Below are positions 7,949 to 11,734 of a stretch of DNA of 11,734 nt, one piece after another. Numbering within the stretch: position 1 is the stretch's first letter; every line of letters starts with the position of its first letter. The notes below the pieces were generated by a model. That model was not told where the DNA came from, did no database searches, and saw only the letters and a list, made by a program, of their open reading frames with translations. The DNA comes from Deltaproteobacteria bacterium (lineage in GTDB: Bacteria > Myxococcota > B64-G9), in the NCBI GenBank assembly GCA_030591745.1, contig JAUVAM010000036.1, forward strand, positions 1 to 11,734, given 5' to 3'. Made by a program: the position numbers and the translations under genes.

Positions 7949-8850
7949 ATTGCGCACACCGCACAAGGCTTGTTTGTTTGCTATTGACCGTCGCTTTGGG
8001 CCTGGGCTTGGGTTGTGCCAAATTCAACGATTCTTGCCCGGTGACTACGCCCGAGGTTTGGGGGGAGATCGGCGTGGACTTGGACATCCGGCGGGAATAC
8101 ATCCGCCAATGCGAAGCACCCGTGGGTAACTTTTTAGCCGACGCCTTGCTCAACTACGATTATAACTTGCAGTACGAAGGCCAGGACGTGGTGGTGACCA
8201 TGGGCTTGATTAACTCCGGCGCCATCCGGGACAGGGTGACCTGCGGTGATCTGGGAGACACGCGCGACCGTATTCCTCAAGGCCCTGTGACGGATCAGGA
8301 TCTCTTCCAGCTTCTGCCCTTCTATGAGGACTCCGTGGTCGTGGTTCGCATGGATATCAACAGTCTGGAGCGGGTGCTTGAGCGTTCTGTCAGTGCCTTG
8401 GGGATTGAGGGAGGGGAAGGGCAAGAAGAGGGTTATTTCATGCAAGTGGCCGGGCAACGAGGTGTGCGGGTGGACCTGGATTGTTCAGGTGATGCCCAAA
8501 CCTTGGATACCTCGGGCAAAGTCATCGTTACGGAAGGGACCCGTATTTCAGGTATTTGTGTGGGGGATCCCTGCGAGCCCCCGCCTGGGATTATCTACGT
8601 GGCCACTCTGGATTTTGTGGTGGGCAAAAGCTCTGACGAAGTACCCAACGACGGTTTCGTGGGTTTCCATGACACGAACGTCGAGGTCCTGGAGACCTTC
8701 CTTCCGGTTATCGATGTGGTGAGGCCTTGGCTGGCCGGTTACGCCAGGGACCATGGGCTGGATCCCAGCGTTTATCCCGCGGTGGAAGGGCGGTTGAACT
8801 ATCAGGCGAGCTGCGCGGAGCTCAGTTCGAGCTGTGGTTTAGGCCTCTAG
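7945..8850 (+). CDS. Probable lipoprotein consisting only of a 5'-nucleotidase C-terminal (substrate-binding) domain
   Basis: The 301-residue product has a hydrophobic leader ending in a cysteine (C24, preceded by LGLG). This is a lipobox-like site, though glycine at -3 is not canonical. From about residue 50 it follows the 5_nucleotid_C fold seen in UshA: E-x-x-x-GNFLADALL (57-69), GLINSGAIRDR (87-97, with the Asn and Arg that line the UshA pocket), LFQLLPFYEDSVVV (120-133, with the phenylalanine that stacks on the base), and IYVATLDFVVG (217-227). The N-terminal metallophosphatase domain that carries the two metal ions is wholly absent, so hydrolysis is not expected; ligand binding is. It has nine cysteines including C24, so disulfides are likely. 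AGGAG at 7932-7936 and the ATGA overlap show coupling to the TonB receptor. A partner role, capturing a nucleotide-like ligand for the receptor, is inference. It ends 10 bases from the convergent regulator gene. Confidence 0.82.
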   Translation: MNCAHRTRLVCLLLTVALGLGLGCAKFNDSCPVTTPEVWGEIGVDLDIRREYIRQCEAPVGNFLADALLNYDYNLQYEGQDVVVTMGLINSGAIRDRVTCGDLGDTRDRIPQGPVTDQDLFQLLPFYEDSVVVVRMDINSLERVLERSVSALGIEGGEGQEEGYFMQVAGQRGVRVDLDCSGDAQTLDTSGKVIVTEGTRISGICVGDPCEPPPGIIYVATLDFVVGKSSDEVPNDGFVGFHDTNVEVLETFLPVIDVVRPWLAGYARDHGLDPSVYPAVEGRLNYQASCAELSSSCGLGL

Positions 8851-8860
8851 GGAGGCAGGG

Positions 8861-9055
8861 TCAGTCGTCCATTCCCGTGTTGATGGACGGGAACTTCTTG
8901 ATGTTTTCCCGAGCGATGCGCCAGGCTTGTTGGACGATCCAGGATAGCGATCGGTCCTGCCTCAGGGCTTCCCTTTTGATTTCGGCCAGCATGTCTTCGG
9001 GGAAGTATAGACTTTGTTTGCGTTTGTCGGTCTGGTTGACTTTCTTGTCGGTCAT
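8861..9055 (-). CDS. Small ribbon-helix-helix (CopG/Arc-like) protein, resembling the TIGR04563-type family
   Basis: The 64-residue product has the core RKQSLYFPEDMLAEIKREA followed by LRQDRSLSWIVQQAWRIAR (about residues 12-49). This is one beta-strand and two helices, as in ribbon-helix-helix DNA-binding dimers; the strand RKQSLYF would enter the major groove. The SLSWIVQ-AW wording matches what I remember of a short family restricted to deltaproteobacteria (TIGR04563), an assignment I cannot check here. The start at 9055 (MTDKK) is chosen because TCCTCC on the plus strand (GGAGGA, 9063-9068) lies seven bases upstream; an upstream ATG at 9097 would have no such site. No toxin gene lies next to it, so an antitoxin role is not supported. 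A perfect inverted repeat over its promoter suggests autoregulation. DNA binding is likely; targets are unknown. Confidence 0.82.
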   Translation of the reverse strand: MTDKKVNQTDKRKQSLYFPEDMLAEIKREALRQDRSLSWIVQQAWRIARENIKKFPSINTGMDD

Positions 9056-9062
9056 CGGTACT

Positions 9063-9068
9063 TCCTCC
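9063..9068 (-). promoter_or_regulatory. Ribosome binding site of the ribbon-helix-helix gene
   Basis: GGAGGA on the minus strand, seven bases before the ATG at 9055. It fixes the start as MTDKK rather than the upstream in-frame ATGs. Confidence 0.75.
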
Positions 9069-9110
9069 GTCATCTGGTTTGCGTTACAGCGTTTCACAGA
9101 TGTGTTCCCT

Positions 9111-9138
9111 AGTCACCCTTTATACTACCGAGGTGACT
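9111..9138. promoter_or_regulatory. Candidate operator: perfect inverted repeat AGTCACC-N14-GGTGACT
   Basis: The two 7-base arms (9111-9117 and 9132-9138) are perfect reverse complements, with centres 21 bases apart, which is two helical turns. One arm lies in the -35/-10 spacer and the other on the predicted transcription start of the ribbon-helix-helix gene, so the symmetry axis falls on the -10 box. This is the expected position for a repressor that blocks RNA polymerase. Binding by the adjacent regulator is inferred. It could also influence the divergent lipoprotein gene 131 bases away. Confidence 0.55.
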
Positions 9139-9148
9139 GGTGTGTCAA
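9119..9148 (-). promoter_or_regulatory. Strong sigma-70-type promoter of the ribbon-helix-helix gene
   Basis: On the minus strand TTGACA (9148 to 9143, a perfect -35) is followed after 18 bases by TATAAA (9124 to 9119, five of six matches). The predicted transcription start is near 9112, leaving a leader of about 57 bases before the ATG at 9055. It is the best promoter match in the window, and it overlaps the inverted repeat at 9111-9138. Confidence 0.7.
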
Positions 9149-9233
9149 AAACAGCAACAAAGGCATACAGGTGGGCAAAGGTCGCTTGTTGAAAGTTCGA
9201 TCCAAGCAGGCATTTTCTGCTATTTTAGTGAGA

Positions 9234-9248
9234 GGTAGCAGAGCTACC
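9234..9248 (+). repeat. Short hairpin in the leader of the 613-residue lipoprotein gene
   Basis: GGTAGC-AGA-GCTACC forms a perfect six-pair stem with a three-base loop, ending seven bases before the GGAGGA ribosome site. A weaker five-pair stem (AGCAG/CTGCT, 9205-9221) lies just upstream. They may affect mRNA stability or initiation; there is no T-run that would make the perfect stem a terminator. Confidence 0.4.
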
Positions 9249-9254
9249 GCCAAC

Positions 9255-9260
9255 GGAGGA
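9255..9260 (+). promoter_or_regulatory. Ribosome binding site deciding the large lipoprotein start
   Basis: GGAGGA lies eight bases before the ATG at 9269. The other in-frame ATG, at 9260, overlaps the site itself and so cannot use it. No convincing -35/-10 pair is visible for this gene; TGCTATTTT at 9218-9226 is a weak extended -10 candidate. Confidence 0.7.
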
Positions 9261-9268
9261 TGTCTGCA

Positions 9269-11110
9269 ATGAAACAACTGCGCTTGATGCTCTGGCTTGG
9301 CATGTTTTTGTTGCCGGGACTCTTGGCCTGTGAATGTGACGGCTCAAACCTGCAGCAAGGTCGCCCCATAATTGAGGTGGCCCCCAATCCCATGGGTTTT
9401 GAAACGCTTGGGATAGGCTCCAGTCAGCTTGCTGTCTTGAGTATCTCCAACGTGGGGACGGCGGCTTTGACCCTCGACTCCATTCAGCTCGAAGGCGTTC
9501 CGGCTTTTTCCCTTATCTCAGTCGGTGCCAGTCTCATCGGAGAGGTGGAGTTTCCCTTGGGTCTGGCTCAGCCCGCGGCCGGTCAATCCCAGGTCGATTG
9601 TCAGATCGAGTTCTTTCCGGAGGAGCTCAGAGACTACGCCGCCGAGTTGGTCATCATTTCAGACGACGAAAACCAGGCCGAGCTTCGGGTGAGCCTGCAG
9701 GGCTCGGGCAGCCAACCGGACATCGAAGCGGATCCAATGCGGCTCGAGTTCACCGGCGTGGGGCTTAACTCATCAGGTTCGCTGACCCTGGTGATACACA
9801 ACCGGGGTGGGGCTGAACTCAGGATTCCCGCGGGCGGCTTGAGCCTGGCCAGTGGAGATAGCAACTCGCCATTCATTCTCCCATCCTCAGCGATGAACAT
9901 TCCGGCAGAGGGGCAGGCTGACGTAGAAGTCGTGTATTCTCCCAGAGAGATTCATTTGGATCCCGTGAACCAGGTGCAGTTGCCAGACGATGATCTGTTG
10001 CGCATTCATTCCAACGATCCGGACGAAAATCCGTTAGAGGTAGAGCTTTGGGGCATGGCTGACGCCAACCTGCCGCCCTTCGTTGGTGTGCGGGTAGAGC
10101 AGGCCACCATGTTGGACGGCACCCAGCTTGATGACCCTTGTGCGGTGGCCCCGTCGGATACAATCGTCTTTGCTGCCACAGTGAACGATCCCGAAGGTGG
10201 AGCCATTCAGCCCTCTTTCCTGACTTGGTTCTTGCCAGATAGACCTGATGGTTCGGCTCGAATGATTTTAGACAGCGATCCCTTCGCGCCCACCTTCAAG
10301 CCCGATTTGTCGGGCGAGTACGTGGTCTGCTTGCAGGCCAAGGACGCGCAGGGCAGCACTTCCTCCTTCGATGCGGAAAACGCTTGCAGCTGCCAGGAAG
10401 CCAACGCGGCTCAGGGCTTGGGTTGTGACTGTGTGCGCTTGCAGGCCCTTCCCCGGGAAGACATTCGCATTGAGCTGACCTGGGATGTGGTGGGGCCGGA
10501 CCTGGATCTGCACCTTTTGGCACCGGCTGGGGAGTTTTGCTCACCCACCTTGGATTGTCGGACCAACCCCTTGCAGCCCGAGGATCCAAACTGGACCCGC
10601 ACGGCCTGTGTGCAGATTGAGGAGGCCTCCACTTGTCGGACGCCCTCCGACCTGGTCACCACCAATTGTGCTGGCGTGACTTGCCCGGAGTTTCAGGAAT
10701 GCTTTGACGATGTGAACTTGGGTGCCGCCTGTTACTGGCAGACTTGTTCGGGAAGCGATTGCTTCTGGAACGCGCGCAATCCTGACTGGGGTGTGCATGG
10801 CGACACTAGCGACGATCCGCGCTTGGCCATCGACTGCACCCACGGATGCCGGGTGGAGAACGTGAACCTGAATAACCCCGAGCCGGGCATCTACCGTGTG
10901 AAGGTTAACTATTACGAACCTTTCGTGGTTGATACACAGGCCACGGTGCGCATTTTCTTCCGTGGGGACCTGGAAGCTTCTTATGAATATACCTCCCCCA
11001 TGACCGGCAGTTGCGACACTTGGAATGTGGCGCAGATCAACTGGGTGGACCACGACAATCACAGCGTGACCTACGAGGGCGGTGCTCACTCCGCTCTTTG
11101 CTGCCAATAG
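9269..11110 (+). CDS. Large cysteine-rich surface lipoprotein with abnormal-spindle-like (choice-of-anchor D type) and DUF2135/YfaP-like domains
   Basis: The 613-residue product has a lipoprotein signal ending in LLA-C (C21), with no aspartate at +2, so outer-membrane sorting is plausible. Two immunoglobulin-like repeats follow (about 33-147 and 150-265). Each has the pattern 'P-x-x-hydrophobic-x-F-x-x-x-G-x-G-x-S' then 'SNVGTAAL' or 'HNRGGAEL', typical of ASPM-SPD2-Hydin-like domains. A PKD/Ig-like stretch (about 270-362) comes next. Last is a domain with ELTWDVVGPDLDLHLLAP (402-419), PDWGVHGDTSDDPRLAID (505-522) and GIYRVKVNYYE (540-550), resembling DUF2135/YfaP domains found in deltaproteobacterial lipoproteins. 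This last region is interrupted by a cysteine-rich insert (about 424-500), and 19 cysteines occur after residue 370. A surface binding or adhesion role is inferred; no catalytic motif is seen. The gene is monocistronic and ends 10 bases from a convergent gene. Confidence 0.85.
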   Translation: MKQLRLMLWLGMFLLPGLLACECDGSNLQQGRPIIEVAPNPMGFETLGIGSSQLAVLSISNVGTAALTLDSIQLEGVPAFSLISVGASLIGEVEFPLGLAQPAAGQSQVDCQIEFFPEELRDYAAELVIISDDENQAELRVSLQGSGSQPDIEADPMRLEFTGVGLNSSGSLTLVIHNRGGAELRIPAGGLSLASGDSNSPFILPSSAMNIPAEGQADVEVVYSPREIHLDPVNQVQLPDDDLLRIHSNDPDENPLEVELWGMADANLPPFVGVRVEQATMLDGTQLDDPCAVAPSDTIVFAATVNDPEGGAIQPSFLTWFLPDRPDGSARMILDSDPFAPTFKPDLSGEYVVCLQAKDAQGSTSSFDAENACSCQEANAAQGLGCDCVRLQALPREDIRIELTWDVVGPDLDLHLLAPAGEFCSPTLDCRTNPLQPEDPNWTRTACVQIEEASTCRTPSDLVTTNCAGVTCPEFQECFDDVNLGAACYWQTCSGSDCFWNARNPDWGVHGDTSDDPRLAIDCTHGCRVENVNLNNPEPGIYRVKVNYYEPFVVDTQATVRIFFRGDLEASYEYTSPMTGSCDTWNVAQINWVDHDNHSVTYEGGAHSALCCQ

Positions 11111-11120
11111 CTCTTGGGGA

Positions 11121-11438
11121 TTACAAACCAGCTACGATGGGGCGAGTCGCTGTCGGGGTGAGGCGAATGTGGCGGGCGATGCGGATGAGTTGCAGGGCTT
11201 CTTTGAGTCCTTGGCGCTCTGCCTTCATGTCCTGCCGGCCGCGGAGTTCTTCGATGCGGCTGTGGAAGCGCTGCAGGACATCGGCTTGAGAGGCCTTTAG
11301 AGGCAGGCTTTGGATATGGGCATCGAGGTCGGCCGGCGTCAGGGCTGAACCCGAAGCCGAGCTTGGGCTGGCTGCCAGCAGGCAGGCGACAAAACCTGCG
11401 GTGCTTAGAAATTTCATAAAGAATTCGTGCATGGGCAT
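11121..11438 (-). CDS. Small secreted helical protein of unknown function
   Basis: The 105-residue product begins with a signal peptide (MPMHEFFMKFLSTAGFVAC, then LLAASPSSASG). Signal peptidase I cleavage after SSA or ASG near residues 27-30 seems likely; C19 after FVA is a poor lipobox. The mature part of about 75 residues is polar and helical (ADLDAHIQSL, then QADVLQRFHSRIEELRGRQDM and LKEALQLIRIARHI), rich in Arg, Glu and Gln, and could form a short coiled coil. I do not recognise a family. The start at 11438 is chosen because AGGAG lies six bases upstream; the ATG at 11417 (MKFLST) would give a more typical signal peptide but lacks a site at normal distance. A credible promoter (11461-11490) with a palindrome supports it as a real gene. 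It converges on the large lipoprotein gene with a 10-base gap. Confidence 0.65.
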   Translation of the reverse strand: MPMHEFFMKFLSTAGFVACLLAASPSSASGSALTPADLDAHIQSLPLKASQADVLQRFHSRIEELRGRQDMKAERQGLKEALQLIRIARHIRLTPTATRPIVAGL

Positions 11439-11444
11439 GAGCAT

Positions 11445-11449
11445 CTCCT
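11445..11449 (-). promoter_or_regulatory. Ribosome binding site of the small secreted protein gene
   Basis: AGGAG on the minus strand, six bases before the ATG at 11438 and directly abutting another in-frame ATG at 11444. It favours the 11438 start. Confidence 0.6.
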
Positions 11450-11460
11450 GTCTGTGAGTA

Positions 11461-11490
11461 AGTATCCTACATGTAGGCGAGGGTGGTCAA
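11461..11490 (-). promoter_or_regulatory. Candidate promoter of the small secreted protein gene
   Basis: On the minus strand TTGACC (11490 to 11485, five of six matches) is followed after 18 bases by GATACT (11466 to 11461, four of six). The predicted transcription start is near 11454, giving a leader of about 16 bases that contains the ribosome site. Confidence 0.5.
11466..11477. promoter_or_regulatory. Perfect 12-base palindrome CCTACATGTAGG, candidate operator
   Basis: The sequence equals its own reverse complement over 12 bases and sits in the -35/-10 spacer of the leftward promoter, touching the -10 box. This is a typical place for a dimeric repressor or activator site. No cognate regulator is identified. 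Confidence 0.45.
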
Positions 11491-11508
11491 GTTTTTGGCT
11501 TGTTCGGC

Positions 11509-11537
11509 TTGCGTGGCCCTTTCGCAAAGGGTAAAGT
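11509..11537 (+). promoter_or_regulatory. Weak candidate promoter with a palindromic spacer, upstream of the last gene
   Basis: TTGCGT (11509-11514) and TAAAGT (11532-11537, four of six matches to the -10 box) are 17 bases apart. The inverted repeat CCCTTT-CGC-AAAGGG (11517-11531) fills most of that spacer. The -35 match is poor, so the repeat is firmer than the promoter. A hairpin function in RNA from other starts is also possible. Confidence 0.35.
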
Positions 11538-11574
11538 TTTCAACTTCAAACGAACTGCTTTTGAGGCCATGCGC

Positions 11575-11734
11575 ATGAAGACTGATTTCGCCAAAGGGGC
11601 CTATGGCCTGCTTTTGCTGAGTCTGATTCTGACCCAACTGGCAGCCTGCCAGCGCACAAAACAGGAGCCCGCGGAAAACCACGAAGAAGTGCTGTCGCCA
11701 AGGGATTCGACGCCGCCTATCCAGAAACGCATCA
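11575..11734 (+). CDS. N-terminal part of a lipoprotein of unknown function (3' end outside the window)
   Basis: The frame starting at ATG 11575 (MKTDFAKGAYG) is open to the end of the window, 53 codons. It encodes a basic start, a leucine-rich hydrophobic stretch (LLLLSLILTQ) and a textbook lipobox LAAC, giving a mature N-terminal cysteine at residue 25. The mature part seen so far is polar (QRTKQEPAENHEE) and looks like a flexible linker. TGAGG at 11562-11566 is eight bases upstream of this ATG; an in-frame ATG at 11569 is too close to it. The opposite strand is also open here, but the lipobox and ribosome site favour this strand. Function cannot be judged from the fragment. Confidence 0.65.
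   Translation, partial: MKTDFAKGAYGLLLLSLILTQLAACQRTKQEPAENHEEVLSPRDSTPPIQKRI

Noticed and set aside
7945..8850. Lipoprotein as a complete 5'-nucleotidase
   Set aside because: The metallophosphatase domain with its Asp/His/Asn metal ligands is absent, and the space before the C-terminal domain is far too short to hold it.
8843..8856. Inverted repeat GCCTC-TAGG-GAGGC between the convergent 5'-nucleotidase-C and ribbon-helix-helix genes
   Set aside because: A five-pair stem without a T-run on either side is too weak to call a terminator, though a bidirectional role is not excluded.
8861..9055. Ribbon-helix-helix gene as an antitoxin of a toxin-antitoxin pair
   Set aside because: No small toxin-like gene lies upstream or downstream; the neighbours are a nucleotidase-C lipoprotein and a large lipoprotein.
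9205..9226. AGCAG/CTGCT stem followed by ATTTT as a rho-independent terminator
   Set aside because: The stem has only five pairs with a seven-base loop, and there is no plus-strand transcript upstream that needs ending here.
11467..11682. Minus-strand frame of 71 codons starting MVFRGLLFCALAGC, which looks like a small lipoprotein
   Set aside because: It runs through the palindromes and promoter of the small secreted protein gene, lacks a good ribosome site, and overlaps the plus-strand lipoprotein start, which has both a ribosome site and a better lipobox.

Overview
The window looks like chromosomal DNA from a Gram-negative, deltaproteobacteria-like organism, most plausibly a Myxococcota or Bradymonadales relative. 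This is inferred from protein style: two outer-membrane beta-barrels (a FadL/OmpP1-like protein and a TonB-dependent receptor), several lipoproteins and signal-peptide proteins, a divergent PrkA-type AAA+ kinase with a GPNGSAKT Walker A loop, a 64-residue ribbon-helix-helix protein of a type I associate with deltaproteobacteria, and a lipoprotein with abnormal-spindle-like and DUF2135-like modules. The sequence is moderately GC-rich. I see no rRNA, tRNA, CRISPR array, transposase, phage gene or attachment site. Nearly every base is coding or in a short regulatory gap, and no gene-free stretch exceeds 300 bases.

Layout. Positions 1-2958 (+) are the end of a tightly packed operon: the C-terminal part of a polytopic membrane protein with a GPRYL motif, a FadL/OmpP1-like barrel whose start overlaps the previous stop (ATGA), and a 306-residue exported protein of unknown function ending in two glycine-rich membrane segments. 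Positions 2974-5211 (-) hold a lone prkA gene, without the yeaH or spoVR partners often found beside it. A 124-base divergent promoter region follows. Positions 5336-8850 (+) are a two-gene operon: a TonB-dependent receptor with an extra N-terminal Ig/FN3-like domain, coupled by ATGA overlap to a probable lipoprotein that is only the C-terminal (substrate-binding) domain of a 5'-nucleotidase. Positions 8861-9055 (-) encode a small ribbon-helix-helix protein. Its promoter is TTGACA-N18-TATAAA and carries a perfect 7+7 inverted repeat centred on the -10 box. Positions 9269-11110 (+) encode a large, cysteine-rich surface lipoprotein. Positions 11121-11438 (-) encode a small secreted helical protein, and a new lipoprotein gene starts at 11575 (+) and runs off the window. 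The 136-base divergent region between these last two contains two perfect palindromes lying in the spacers of the two candidate promoters.

How the genes may work together. The clearest candidate for an undescribed system is the receptor plus orphan 5'-nucleotidase-C lipoprotein pair. By analogy with other TonB receptor/lipoprotein pairs, the lipoprotein could bind a nucleoside, nucleotide or similar phosphate-containing ligand and pass it to the receptor. That function is inference from domain content and coupling. The other genes are cell-envelope or regulatory genes with no evident shared pathway.
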